From Spirochaetota bacterium (GTDB lineage: Bacteria > Spirochaetota > Spirochaetia > Treponematales > Rectinemataceae): 57,651 nt of DNA. Position 1 is the stretch's first letter. The number at the start of each line of letters is the position of its first letter. The stretch lies in the NCBI GenBank assembly GCA_022711355.1, contig JAKLFE010000029.1, positions 1 through 57,651 on the forward strand. Direction: 5' to 3'. Positions 30,004-39,202 of the stretch are shown here, in pieces. Under the pieces are notes generated by a model. It searched no databases. It worked only from the letters and a program-made list of their open reading frames with translations, and was not told the DNA's origin. The translations under genes and the position numbers were made by a program.

Positions 30004-32058
30004 CTAGTAGTACCTCCCCGCGCGGAGCCCGAGGACCCAGCCCGAGCCGTCCGTCGCGGCCCCGCAGAAGGCGGAGAGCTCGAGGGGGGCGAGGCCGAGG
30101 ACCGAGAGCCCCAGGCTCGCCGCGGCCCCGAAGCTCAGCCTCCTCCGCCCCCCGGCGCTCGAGAAGTCGCAGTAAGCCCCGAGCTCGGGGCGCTGGACGA
30201 TGAAGAGCTCGCCGAAGGAGGCCTCGAGGGGCCGGGCCAGCCACATGACCTCGGCCGAGCAGATGGTGCGCGTGGCCTCGAGGCCCTCGAGGGCCAGGCT
30301 GCGGTAGGGATCGGAGTCCGCCGCCTCGAGGCCGGGGCCCTCGAGGGCGGCGTGGACGAGGCCCCGGCCGCGGAGGGCGAGGAGGCCGCCGGGCTCCCAG
30401 GCGACGCGGGCCCAAGCGTCGGGGCCGCGGTTCCCCGCCGAGTCGAGGGCCGCGGCGAGGCCGAGCCCGAAGGCCCCCGGGCTCCCCAGCTCGAGGCCGA
30501 GCCCCCCGGAGGCCCGCCACGCGGCCTCGCCCCCGGGCAAGCCGAGCTCGAGCTCCCCCGAGGCGAGGGGGCGCAGGACCAGGCCCCGCGCGGGGCTGAA
30601 GGCGAGGGAGGCCCGGGCGGCGGCCGCGAGCTCGCGGGCTTCGGGGCTAGAGAGCTCGGCGTCGAGGATGCCCTCGCCCGAGAGCAGGGCCCGCAGCCCG
30701 GCCTCGTAGGCCGCGCCGGAATCCCGATGCTTCGGGAAGGCGTAGCCGCGCAGGGCCGCCTCGAGGCCCGCCCCCCAGGCCCGCTCCCCCTCGCCCTCGA
30801 GCCCCGCGAGCGTCGCGAGGGAGAGGGAGGCGGGCCCGCCCCGGAACAGGGCTGAGGGCCCGACCCAGCGCCGTCCCTGGAAAGCCTCGGCCCCGCCCGA
30901 GGCCTCGTCGAGGATGCGGAGCTCCACCTGCGGGAGGGAGTCGGGCGGGAGCGCGAAGGAGGCGTCGAAGCGGCGGGCCGCGACGAGGGCCGCGACCCGC
31001 CCGCGGAAGTAGGCGCGCCGCCTGGCGAGCTCGGGATCCGCCTCGCGCCGGGAGGCGAGGGCCCGGAGCTCGGGCAGGGCCGCGCGGGCCGACTCGCGGC
31101 CCCGGGCGGCGACCTCGGCGGGCCGCGAGAACTCCATGTAGGAGAGGTCCTCGACCGCGCAGCGCACGACGACGGGCCTCCGCTCGAGCATGCCCTTGAT
31201 CGAGGCCCGGGTCTTGCCGATGTCGATGGCCCGGTTGATCACGACGAAGGGGCTCCCGTAGTCGAGCTCGCGGCCGTAGAGGGCGGTGGCCGCGGCCACG
31301 CGCCCGGTGTAGCGGTAGGCGACGCCGACGGGCACGAGCTCGGTCACCCCGCCGTCGATGAGGAGCATGCCGCGGAAGCCCACGGGCTCGAAGATCGCGG
31401 GGAGGGCGAAGGCGGCCGCCATGACCGTGGCGAAGTCCCCCTCGGCGAGGAGGACCTGGCGCCGGGAGAGGAGGTCCTCGCAGGCGACCATCGCGGGGAT
31501 GGGCAGCTCGGCGAGGTCGAGCTCGCCGACGAGGGCGCGGACGAGGCCCATGAAGCGTCCCGCGTCGAGGAAGCCCCCTTTCGTCGGCAGCTCGGGATCG
31601 AAGAGCCCGGCTGCGGGGTAGGCGGCGAAGAGCTCGGCTATGTCGGCGGGGGCGAGGCCGGCCCCGTACAGGAGGGCGACGATGGCGCCCATGGAGTCGG
31701 CGACGATGAAGTCGGGCCGCAGGCCCTCCTCCTCGAGGACCTCGAGGACGCCGATGTGGGCGAAGGCCCGGGCCGAGCCCCCCGAGAGGACCAGGCCGAA
31801 GGGCTCCTCGCCCCCGGCCAGCTCCCGGGCCCGAGCGACGAAGCGCCCCTCCCCGAGAAGCATCGGCTCGGCGACCGGGAGGAATGGATTGTCCTCCCCG
31901 TAGAAGGCGTAGCCGGCTCCGGCCGGCGCGGTCCCGGCCGGCGCCGCCGCGGCGGGAGCTGAGGCCTCCTGGGCGCTTGCCGCGCCGCACAACGCGCAGG
32001 CGAGGAGTACGGCGATTGTCGGGCGCGGGCTGGTCCGCGGAAGTCTGGCGTTTCGCAT
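30004..32058 (-). CDS. Patatin-like phospholipase with C-terminal outer-membrane barrel
   Basis: The 684-residue product has a signal peptide (TIAVLLACALCGAASAQE) and a patatin domain (about 75-310): glycine-rich LVLSGGSARAFAHIGVLEVL, nucleophile Ser in VADSMGA (about S122; usually GTSMG) and the dyad Asp in LIDGGV (about D235). The C-terminal half (about 400-684) alternates short amphipathic strands and ends in aromatic RAGRYY, as outer-membrane beta-barrel proteins do. Together these fit a PlpD-like type Vd autotransporter or surface lipase. The ATG at 32058 follows TGGAG. It heads an operon with tag and a nitroreductase. Asp replaces the usual Thr or Gly before the Ser. Confidence 0.8.
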   Translation of the reverse strand: MRNARLPRTSPRPTIAVLLACALCGAASAQEASAPAAAAPAGTAPAGAGYAFYGEDNPFLPVAEPMLLGEGRFVARARELAGGEEPFGLVLSGGSARAFAHIGVLEVLEEEGLRPDFIVADSMGAIVALLYGAGLAPADIAELFAAYPAAGLFDPELPTKGGFLDAGRFMGLVRALVGELDLAELPIPAMVACEDLLSRRQVLLAEGDFATVMAAAFALPAIFEPVGFRGMLLIDGGVTELVPVGVAYRYTGRVAAATALYGRELDYGSPFVVINRAIDIGKTRASIKGMLERRPVVVRCAVEDLSYMEFSRPAEVAARGRESARAALPELRALASRREADPELARRRAYFRGRVAALVAARRFDASFALPPDSLPQVELRILDEASGGAEAFQGRRWVGPSALFRGGPASLSLATLAGLEGEGERAWGAGLEAALRGYAFPKHRDSGAAYEAGLRALLSGEGILDAELSSPEARELAAAARASLAFSPARGLVLRPLASGELELGLPGGEAAWRASGGLGLELGSPGAFGLGLAAALDSAGNRGPDAWARVAWEPGGLLALRGRGLVHAALEGPGLEAADSDPYRSLALEGLEATRTICSAEVMWLARPLEASFGELFIVQRPELGAYCDFSSAGGRRRLSFGAAASLGLSVLGLAPLELSAFCGAATDGSGWVLGLRAGRYY

Positions 32059-32090
32059 CTCGGCTCCATTTTTAGGCTGCGGGCATCGCC

Positions 32091-32099
32091 ATGATAGCA
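32091..32099 (-). promoter_or_regulatory. Extended -10 promoter of the patatin-tag operon
   Basis: On the minus strand TGC-TATCAT (32099-32091), an extended -10. No good -35 is visible. The transcript would start near 32084, 26 nt before the ATG. Confidence 0.45.
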
Positions 32100-32204
32100 C
32101 GGCGGGGCGGGAGATTCGCCTGGGGCCGGGCCTCGGGCCGGGGCCGGGCCCCGCCGCCCCCGGCCCTCGACGGGACGGCCTCCTTCGGTATAGAATTGGC
32201 GATC

Positions 32205-32318
32205 ATGGACACCGATACCGCCTCATCCCCCGAAGCCCAACCCCCATCCGCCGACCCCGAGCACTCTAGCCGGGCGCTTCGCCGCGCCGTCCCGACGTCG
32301 ATCGCGGGGAGAGCCTAG
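32205..32318 (+). CDS. Possible 37-residue leader ORF before the CNNM transporter
   Basis: An ATG 8 nt after TAGAAT (32191-32196) opens a frame of 37 codons ending 2 bp before the transporter ATG. The product (MDTDTASSPEAQPPSADPEH at its start) is acidic, then basic, and has no recognised domain. No Shine-Dalgarno precedes it. The tight spacing to the next gene would allow translational coupling. It may equally be a chance frame. Confidence 0.3.
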   Translation: MDTDTASSPEAQPPSADPEHSSRALRRAVPTSIAGRA

Positions 32319-32320
32319 GC

Positions 32321-33628
32321 ATGCTCCTCGAACTCGCCATCATCCTCGGCCTCGTCCTCCTCAACGGCTTCTTCTCCATGTCCGAGATGGCCATCGTCTC
32401 CTCGCGCAAGGCCAGGCTCCGCCACGAGGCCGACAAGGGCAGGAAGGGCTACCGCATGGCCCTCGAGACGGCCGAGAATCCCTCCCGCTTCCTCTCGACC
32501 ATCCAGGTCGTCATCACCCTCGTGAGCATCCTCGCGGGAGCCTTCGGCGGCGCCACCGTCGCCGAGGCCCTCGAGGAGGCCCTGCGCGCGATCGCCCCCC
32601 TCGCGGCCTACGCCGGCCCCCTCTCCGTGGGCCTCGTCGTCGTCTGCACGACCTTCGTCTCGGTCGTCCTCGGCGAGCTCGTGCCCAAGTCCCTCGCCCT
32701 GGCCCGGCCCGAGCCCGTGGCCGCCGCGCTGATCCGGCCGGTGCGGGCCCTCGCCCTGGCCTTCGCGCCGATCTCCCGCCTCCTCTCCGGCACGACCGAG
32801 CTCCTCGTCGGCCTCCTCGGCTCGAAGGGGCAGGCCGAGCCCGCCGTCACCGAGGACGAGGTCCGCGTCCTCGTGGCCCAGGGCGCGGAGACCGGCGTCT
32901 TCGAGGACTCCGAGCGGGATATGGTTGAGGGGGTCCTCTCCCTGGGCGACCGCCGCATAACCTCCCTCATGACCCCGCGCACCGAGCTCGTCGCCATCGA
33001 CCTCGAGGACGGGGTCGAGTCCGCGCGGGAGCTCGTCCTCGCGAACGCGCGCTACGGCTACCTCCCCGTCGTCGAGGGCGAGCTCGACCGCCTCGTCGGC
33101 ATGCTCCCGGTGAAGGAGGCCCTGGCCGCCATGGCGGCGGGGAGCCTGGACGACGTCGTGCCCCTCCTCGAGAAGCCCCTCCTCCTCCCCGACTCCATCT
33201 CCCCCCTCAAGGCCTTCGCGGCCATGCGGGAGGGAGGGGCCCGGGCGGCCCTGATCCTCGACGAGTACGGAGGCCTCTCGGGCCTCGTCAGCCTTACGAG
33301 CCTCCTGGAGTCCATGGTGGGCGAGCTGCCCCTGACCGGCGGCGAGGAGGAGGAGCCCGAGCTCGTCAAGCGCGAGGACGGCTCCTACCTCGTCGACGGC
33401 TCCATGCCCGTGGACCGCTTCGTCGAGGCCCTCGGCCTGGACGAGGAGCTCGGCCAGGGCGACTACGACACCGTGGCCGGCCTCGTCCTCGAGCGCATGG
33501 GCACCATCCCCCGGGCGGGGGACAAGTGCCGCTGGGACGGCTGCAGCCTCGAGGTCGTGGACATGGACGGGAACCGCATCGACAAGATCATCGTCACCCT
33601 CGAGGACGAGGCCGCCTCGGAGGACTAG
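32321..33628 (+). CDS. CNNM/CorC-family transporter with CBS pair (hemolysin-like)
   Basis: The 435-residue membrane protein has the CNNM (DUF21) transmembrane domain (residues about 1-180; LNGFFSMSEMAIVSSRKARLR and the FVSVVLGELVPKSLA motif), a CBS-domain pair (about 210-335; ITSLMTPRTELVAIDL, DEYGGLSGLVSLTSLLE) and a CorC/HlyC C-terminal domain (YLVDGSMPVDRFVEALG, YDTVAGLVLERMG). Such proteins export or sense Mg2+ and other divalent cations. GGGGAGAG lies before the ATG. A convergent M3 peptidase gene ends 8 bp downstream of its stop. Confidence 0.9.
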   Translation: MLLELAIILGLVLLNGFFSMSEMAIVSSRKARLRHEADKGRKGYRMALETAENPSRFLSTIQVVITLVSILAGAFGGATVAEALEEALRAIAPLAAYAGPLSVGLVVVCTTFVSVVLGELVPKSLALARPEPVAAALIRPVRALALAFAPISRLLSGTTELLVGLLGSKGQAEPAVTEDEVRVLVAQGAETGVFEDSERDMVEGVLSLGDRRITSLMTPRTELVAIDLEDGVESARELVLANARYGYLPVVEGELDRLVGMLPVKEALAAMAAGSLDDVVPLLEKPLLLPDSISPLKAFAAMREGGARAALILDEYGGLSGLVSLTSLLESMVGELPLTGGEEEEPELVKREDGSYLVDGSMPVDRFVEALGLDEELGQGDYDTVAGLVLERMGTIPRAGDKCRWDGCSLEVVDMDGNRIDKIIVTLEDEAASED

Positions 33629-33636
33629 CCAGCCGC

Positions 33637-35334
33637 CTACAGGCTCCGATCATCGGCCTCGTCGAGCCAGGCCCGGACCGGGGCCATGATGGCCGCGATC
33701 GAGCCGGGGGCGAAGGGGTTACGGAGGCCCGCGGCGGCGAGGAGCTCGAGGTAGGAGGCGCTCCCGCCCTTGTCGCAGAGCCCGAGGTAGCTCCTCCAGG
33801 CCGCGCCCCGGTCCGAGCGCGAGCGGGCCCAGTACTCGTAGGCGCTGACCTGGGCCAGGGTGTAGTCGATGTAGTAGAAGGGATCCGAGAAGATATGCCC
33901 CTGGCGGAACCAGAAGCCGCCGGACTCGAGGAGCTCGTCCCCGCGGTAGTCCCGCCAGGGCAGGTAGCGCCCCTCGATCTCCCGCCAGGCCCGGCGCCTC
34001 CCCTCGGGCTCGGCCTCGGGATGCTCGTAGACCCAGTGCTGGAACTCGTCGACCGCGACCCCGTAGGGGAGGAAAAGGATGCCCCCCGAGAGGTGCTTGA
34101 ACCGGTACTTGGGCGTATCCTTCCCGAAGAAGCCCTCCATCCAGGGCCAGGCCAGGAACTCCATGCTCATCGAATGGATCTCGCAGGCCTCGAGGGTGGG
34201 CCAGTGGTACTCGAGGAAGGGGAAGCCCAGGCTCCTCGCCACCTGGAAGGCGTGGCCCGCCTCGTGGGTCAGGGTGTCCACGTCCTCCGAGGTCCCGTTG
34301 GAGTTGGCGAAGATGAAGGGGACCCCCTCGCCGGGGACGCACTCGCAGTAGCCGCCCATGGCCTTGCCCTTCCTCGTCTCGAGGTCGAAGAGCCGGCCCT
34401 CGCGCATCATCCGGAAGAAGGCCGAGGTCTCCGGCGACATCTGGTCGTACATCGCGCCGGCGATCTCGACCAGGCGCTCGGGCTGCCCCGCGGGCAGGGG
34501 GTTGCCCGAGGGGAAGTCGATAGCCTCGTCCCAGAAGGCGAGGGAGGGCAGGCCGAGGCGCCGGGCCTGGCGCTCGCGCAGCGAGGCCGCCAGGGGCACC
34601 ACGGTCTCCAGGACCTGGCGCCGGTAGGAGGCCGCCTCGGCCGGGCCGTAGTCGGAGCGGCCGAGCCGGGCGTAGGCGAGGGGGACGAAGCTCGCGAAGC
34701 CGAGCTTGCGCGCGATGCCGTGGCGGAGGGCCACGAGCTCGGCGTAGATCCGGTCGAACTCGCCCCGGCGCTCGAGGTAGAAGCCGCTCGTCGCGGCGAC
34801 GGCCCGGGCCCGGGTATCCCGATCGGGCGACTCGGCGAAGGGCTGGAGCTCGGCCAGGTTGCGCTCGGCCCCCTCGAAGGGGATCGAAGCGGAGGCCTTG
34901 AGCTTGTCGTACTCGCTCGCGAGCCGGTTCTCGGCGGCCAGGTCGGCCTCGATCCCCGGCTTGAAGATCCGCATCTTCTGCTCGGCGATCCGGAAGATCT
35001 GGGCCCCCCAGGAGCGCTCGAGCTCGGGCCGGAAGGGCGAGGCGACCAGGGCGGCGTAGAGCTCGCTCTCGAGGCCCTGGACCCTGGCGTCCATCTCGTC
35101 CATGAAGTCGTTCTCGGCCTCGTAGAAGGGATTCGCCGTGTCGCAGGTATGGCGGATCCGCGCGAGGGCCCGCATGGTCGCCAGGCGGGAGCGGATCCCG
35201 GAGATCCGGGCCATGGCCTCCTCCTGGCCCCGCGCCGAGCTGGCCGAGGAGAAATCCCGGAGCAGGGCCCGGAAGGACTCGGACTCGGCCCCGATGTCGG
35301 GCCGCGCGTACGCGAACTGATCGAAGGTCCTCAT
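33637..35334 (-). CDS. M3-family oligoendopeptidase
   Basis: The 565-residue zinc peptidase contains LTHEAGHAFQVA with the HExxH motif and a downstream Glu in ACEIHSMSMEFLAWPW, typical of family M3 (PepF-like). The N-terminal half is helical with ARIRHTCDTANPFYEAENDF-type repeats. It degrades short cytosolic peptides, supporting peptide recycling. GGGAGGGAAGG lies upstream of the ATG at 35334. It runs alone between a convergent and a divergent gene. Confidence 0.9.
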   Translation of the reverse strand: MRTFDQFAYARPDIGAESESFRALLRDFSSASSARGQEEAMARISGIRSRLATMRALARIRHTCDTANPFYEAENDFMDEMDARVQGLESELYAALVASPFRPELERSWGAQIFRIAEQKMRIFKPGIEADLAAENRLASEYDKLKASASIPFEGAERNLAELQPFAESPDRDTRARAVAATSGFYLERRGEFDRIYAELVALRHGIARKLGFASFVPLAYARLGRSDYGPAEAASYRRQVLETVVPLAASLRERQARRLGLPSLAFWDEAIDFPSGNPLPAGQPERLVEIAGAMYDQMSPETSAFFRMMREGRLFDLETRKGKAMGGYCECVPGEGVPFIFANSNGTSEDVDTLTHEAGHAFQVARSLGFPFLEYHWPTLEACEIHSMSMEFLAWPWMEGFFGKDTPKYRFKHLSGGILFLPYGVAVDEFQHWVYEHPEAEPEGRRRAWREIEGRYLPWRDYRGDELLESGGFWFRQGHIFSDPFYYIDYTLAQVSAYEYWARSRSDRGAAWRSYLGLCDKGGSASYLELLAAAGLRNPFAPGSIAAIMAPVRAWLDEADDRSL

Positions 35335-35457
35335 CCCTTCCCTCCCCTGCCCGGCCCGCGGCCGGCCTTCCCACTCTACGCCGGAACGGGCCGCACCGCC
35401 ATACCGCGAATGGGGGATGTCCCCGCCGCGGCCTTCCTCCGGCGGAGCGGATCGGTG

Positions 35458-35463
35458 TACGAT
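35458..35463 (+). promoter_or_regulatory. Possible -10 of the LarA-like gene, leaderless spacing
   Basis: TACGAT ends 8 nt before the ATG at 35472. No -35 of quality is found at 17-18 bp. The absence of a Shine-Dalgarno supports leaderless translation. Confidence 0.35.
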
Positions 35464-35471
35464 GAAGCGAC

Positions 35472-36776
35472 ATGAGCAGCACGCCGCGAACGAGCGCTTG
35501 GGACCGGGAGGGAGTCCTCGCCTCCATCATCGGCCGGGTCCCCCTGCCCCGGATGGCCCCGGTCCGCCAGTCCTTCCCCGACGGCCGCCTGCCCGACCTG
35601 GCGGGGGCCGTCGCCGCCGAGCTCGCCCGCCCGGAGATAGCCGCTACCGTAAGGCCCGGCATGCGGATCGCGGTGGCGGTGGGGAGCCGAGGCATCGACC
35701 GGCTTCCCCTCGTGATCGGCGAGCTCGTCCGGGGACTCAGGCGCGCCGGCGCCGAGCCCTTCGTCTTCCCGGCCATGGGCAGCCACGGCGGGGCCACGGC
35801 CGAGGGCCAGCTCGGCCTCCTCGCCGCCCTCGGCGTGACCGAGGAATCGGTCGGCGCCCCCGTCCGCTCCTCCATGGAGACCCTGGTCGTCGGCCGGGCC
35901 CCCCGAGGCCAGGAGGTCCACGTCGACCGGCTCGCGGCCGAGGCCGACGGCATCGTCGCGGTCGGCCGCGTGAAGCCCCACACGGCCTTCCGCGGGCCCT
36001 ACGAGAGCGGGATCATGAAGATGCTGGCCATCGGCATGGGCAAGCGGCGCGGGGCCGAGATCTGCCACGCCGAGGGCTTCGGCCGCATGGCCGAGAACGT
36101 CGCCGCCTTCGGCCGGGTCGTCCTCGAGCGGACCAAGCTCCTGTTCGGGCTCGCCCTCGTCGAGAACGCCTACGACGCCGCCTGCCTGGTCGAGGCCCTG
36201 CCCCGGGGCCGGATCGAGGAGCGCGAGCCCGAGCTCCTCGCGCTCGCCAAGTCCCGCATGCCCCGGATACTTCTCCCCGAGTTCGACCTCCTCGTCGTGG
36301 ACCGGATCGGCAAGAACTTCTCGGGCGACGGGGCCGACCCCAACGTGACCGGCACCTACTGCACCCCCTACGCGTCGGGCGGCCCCCGCTTCGAACGTTA
36401 CGCGATACTGGACCTGAGCGACGAGACCCACGGGAACTGCCTCGGGGTCGGCATGGCAGACTTCACCACCGAGCGGCTCTTCGCCAAGGCCGACTTCGGC
36501 GCCTGCTACACCAACGCCCTCACGAGCCGCGTCGTCATGCACGCCAAGCTGCCCGTGGTGCTCCCGAGCGACCGGCTCGCCCTCCAGGCCGCCCTCTACT
36601 CCTGCGTCGGCGCCGACCCGGCGGCGCCGCGCGTCGTGCGCATCCCCGACACCTCCCACCTCGGCCTGATCTCGGTCTCCGAGGCCCTCCTGCCCGAGGT
36701 CGCCCGGAGCCCGGGCATGGAGGCGGCCGGGATGCCCGCGGAGCTCGAGTTCGACGAGTCCGGCGACCTCTGGTAA
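35472..36776 (+). CDS. LarA-like (DUF2088) protein, possible nickel-pincer racemase/isomerase
   Basis: The 434-residue product resembles the lactate-racemase N-terminal (DUF2088) superfamily: AVAVGSRGIDRLP, FVFPAMGSHGGATAEGQ (glycine/His cofactor pocket), GRVKPHTAFRGPYESGIMKM with the Lys and His, and DRIGKNFSGDGADPNVTGTY. LarA enzymes use a nickel-pincer cofactor made by LarB, LarC and LarE to racemise or epimerise 2-hydroxyacids; no lar biosynthesis genes lie in this window. The substrate is unknown. The ATG has no clear Shine-Dalgarno, and TACGAT ends 8 nt before it. Confidence 0.75.
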   Translation: MSSTPRTSAWDREGVLASIIGRVPLPRMAPVRQSFPDGRLPDLAGAVAAELARPEIAATVRPGMRIAVAVGSRGIDRLPLVIGELVRGLRRAGAEPFVFPAMGSHGGATAEGQLGLLAALGVTEESVGAPVRSSMETLVVGRAPRGQEVHVDRLAAEADGIVAVGRVKPHTAFRGPYESGIMKMLAIGMGKRRGAEICHAEGFGRMAENVAAFGRVVLERTKLLFGLALVENAYDAACLVEALPRGRIEEREPELLALAKSRMPRILLPEFDLLVVDRIGKNFSGDGADPNVTGTYCTPYASGGPRFERYAILDLSDETHGNCLGVGMADFTTERLFAKADFGACYTNALTSRVVMHAKLPVVLPSDRLALQAALYSCVGADPAAPRVVRIPDTSHLGLISVSEALLPEVARSPGMEAAGMPAELEFDESGDLW

Positions 36777-36812
36777 GGCGGCCGGGGCGCGGCGCCCTTG
36801 TACCGCCCCCGG

Positions 36813-39194
36813 CTAGGCCCTGCTAGGGCATTCCCGGCGCAGCTCGGCGAAGGCCCGGGCCGCCTCGGGATCGAAGTGGCTCCCCGACAGCGACGCGATG
36901 TGCGCGAGCACCTTCTCCTCCGGCCAGCCGGCCCGGTAGGGCCGGTCCGAGCGCAGGGCGTCCCAGACGTCGACCACCGCGAAGAGGCGGGCCGCGAGGG
37001 GGATGGCGCCCCCCGAGAGGCCGCCGGGGTAGCCGGAGCCGTCCCACTTCTCGTGATGCCGGTAGGGTATGTCCAGGGAGCGGTCGAGGAAGCGCAGGCG
37101 CGACAGGAGGTCGCGGGCTATGGCCGGGTGCCGCTTCATGACCGCGAATTCCTCCTCGTTCAGGGGACCGGGCTTCAGGAGGATCGCGTCGGGGATGCCC
37201 ATCTTGCCGATATCGTGGAGCAGCGCGCCGTGGCGCACGCGGTCGAGCTCCTCCCCGGCAATGCCGAAGCGCCGGGCCAGCTCCATCGTCATGTCGGTCA
37301 CGCGGCGGCTGTGCCCCTCGGTCTCCCGGTCGCGGAGCTCGAGGGCCTGGGCCCAGCCCTCGATGGTGGCCTCGTTGGCCTCGAGGAGCTCGGCGTTCGC
37401 CCGCCTGAGCCCCTGGAGGAGGGAGGAGTTGTCCAGGGCGACGGCGGCCTGGCCGGCGAGGGTCTCGAAGTAGAGCTCCCAGCTCGGATAGGGCCGGAAG
37501 GGGCTCCGCCGGTAGAGCTCGAGGACCCCCGTGACGCGGCCCTTCACCGTGAGGCGCCGGCCCGCGTAGAAGAAGAAGCCCTCCGCGGAAAAGGCCGGCG
37601 AGCGGCTGAAGCCCTCGGCGTGCCGGTCGAGGTCGGCGACGACGATGGCCGCGTCGTGCTGGAGGGCCCGGCCCGCGAAGCCCTCGCCGGGGCGGAGCCT
37701 CGTGTGCAGGAGGGCCTCGGTGCGGAAGCCGACGCGGGAGGCGAGGGAGAGGGACTCCGCCTCGGGATCGAGGAGGAGGACGTCGGCCGCGTCGACGCCC
37801 AGCCGCTCCACCGCCTGGTCGAGGATGACCGAGAGGACCTTGTCGAGCTCCATGCTGGAGGCGATCGCCAGGTCGACGGTGTGGAGGGACTCGAGCTCCC
37901 GGTTCTTCTCGACGAGGCCGTCGGAGAGCTCCTCCACCTCGCGGAAGGCCTTCGAGAAGATCATGGACAGGTGGAAGCTCTGCGTGAAGATGTAGAGGAA
38001 GACCCCGTAGGAGGACATGTAGAAGGTCTTGGTGAGCAGGCCCACCGACAGGAGGACGTCGTTGACCGAGGTCCCCAGGAGGAGGACGATGCCGACGACG
38101 ACCATGAGGGCCCCCTCCTCGCGGCGGATCGCGGCCAGGGCCATGGCCCCGAGGAGGTAGAGCCCCGCGACGACGAGGAAGTACTCGTACCAGTGGAGGA
38201 AGCGCTGGTTGATCATGGCCGGCGTCGCGAGGACGAGGGCCGCCCAGAGGAGCCCGACCGCGACGATGGCCGCGACCGGGGCGCGCTTGACCTGGCGCGG
38301 GTACAGGCGCTCGAAGAAGAGGGCGAAGAGCGGGAGGGTCAGGTGGGCGGCGAGGAGCTGAACCCGGAAGAACCACTCCCAGCCGCCGGCCGTGGGCGGG
38401 AAGATCCCCCAGAGCAGGCGCTCCCCCATGATGTGGTTCCGCGCCGTCATGAGGAGGCAGATGATCCCGAACAGGAGGGAGGCCCGGTCCTTCTTCCGCA
38501 GGAGGAAGAGGCCGAGGTGGTAGAGCCCCATGATGAGGAGGGCGCCGGAGACGAGGGAGGTCGTGGCGACGTCGCGCCCGCGCTTGTCGGCGATGGCCGC
38601 GGCGTCGCCGAGGAGGGGGCTGTCCCAGGTGCCGATCATGGGGGTCGAGTAGTTGGCCACCTGGAGGACGAGGTCGAGCTCCCCGCCCTCGGCGTGGAAC
38701 TGGGGCAGGGCTAGGCCGTTCGAGGGGAGGTAGAGCGCCGGCCGGTCGGAGACCTCCCCGAGCTCGGCGACCTGGACGCCGTTCGCGAAGAGCCGGGCGG
38801 CGCTGTAGACATTGGGCAAGCGGATGCCCCACTCGCGGGGCTCGGGAGGTACGCGGAGGCGGAGCCGGAGGGTGGCGACGCCCGTGACGGGCGCCCGGGC
38901 CCGCGCGAAGCCCGCCACCGAGGCCCACATGCTCGGCACGAGGACGGTCGCGGGGGCCCGGCGGCTCGCGGCCTCGGCGGGGCCGAGGAGCTCCCCCGGG
39001 TAGAATGCCCAGCGGCCGTCGAGCCTGGCGAGCTCGCCAGAGTCGAAGTCGAAGCCCGAGGAGAGATCCGCCTCGCCGCCCTCGGCCCCGGCCGAGCGGA
39101 GCGGCATGAGCGAGCAGGAGGAGAGGAGGATCCCGAGGGCGGCGATCAGCGCGAGGTCGCGCGCGCGAGCTGTGGAGCGAGTGCGCCTAGGCAT
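36813..39194 (-). CDS. 7TM-DISM receptor with GAF and HD-GYP domains (c-di-GMP phosphodiesterase)
   Basis: The 793-residue membrane receptor has an N-terminal signal with a lipobox-like LLSSC, a periplasmic 7TMR-DISM jelly-roll domain (about 50-205, with LRLRLRVPPEPREWGIRLP), seven transmembrane segments (about 215-410), a helical linker, a GAF domain (about 430-590) and a C-terminal HD-GYP domain with HGALLHDIGKMGIPD and HHEKWDGSGYPGGLSG. It probably senses an extracytoplasmic carbohydrate or small molecule and hydrolyses c-di-GMP. The HD and GYP residues are intact. The ATG at 39194 has no Shine-Dalgarno and begins 8 nt after the -10, so it looks leaderless. Confidence 0.88.
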   Translation of the reverse strand: MPRRTRSTARARDLALIAALGILLSSCSLMPLRSAGAEGGEADLSSGFDFDSGELARLDGRWAFYPGELLGPAEAASRRAPATVLVPSMWASVAGFARARAPVTGVATLRLRLRVPPEPREWGIRLPNVYSAARLFANGVQVAELGEVSDRPALYLPSNGLALPQFHAEGGELDLVLQVANYSTPMIGTWDSPLLGDAAAIADKRGRDVATTSLVSGALLIMGLYHLGLFLLRKKDRASLLFGIICLLMTARNHIMGERLLWGIFPPTAGGWEWFFRVQLLAAHLTLPLFALFFERLYPRQVKRAPVAAIVAVGLLWAALVLATPAMINQRFLHWYEYFLVVAGLYLLGAMALAAIRREEGALMVVVGIVLLLGTSVNDVLLSVGLLTKTFYMSSYGVFLYIFTQSFHLSMIFSKAFREVEELSDGLVEKNRELESLHTVDLAIASSMELDKVLSVILDQAVERLGVDAADVLLLDPEAESLSLASRVGFRTEALLHTRLRPGEGFAGRALQHDAAIVVADLDRHAEGFSRSPAFSAEGFFFYAGRRLTVKGRVTGVLELYRRSPFRPYPSWELYFETLAGQAAVALDNSSLLQGLRRANAELLEANEATIEGWAQALELRDRETEGHSRRVTDMTMELARRFGIAGEELDRVRHGALLHDIGKMGIPDAILLKPGPLNEEEFAVMKRHPAIARDLLSRLRFLDRSLDIPYRHHEKWDGSGYPGGLSGGAIPLAARLFAVVDVWDALRSDRPYRAGWPEEKVLAHIASLSGSHFDPEAARAFAELRRECPSRA

Positions 39195-39202
39195 CGGGGA
39201 GG

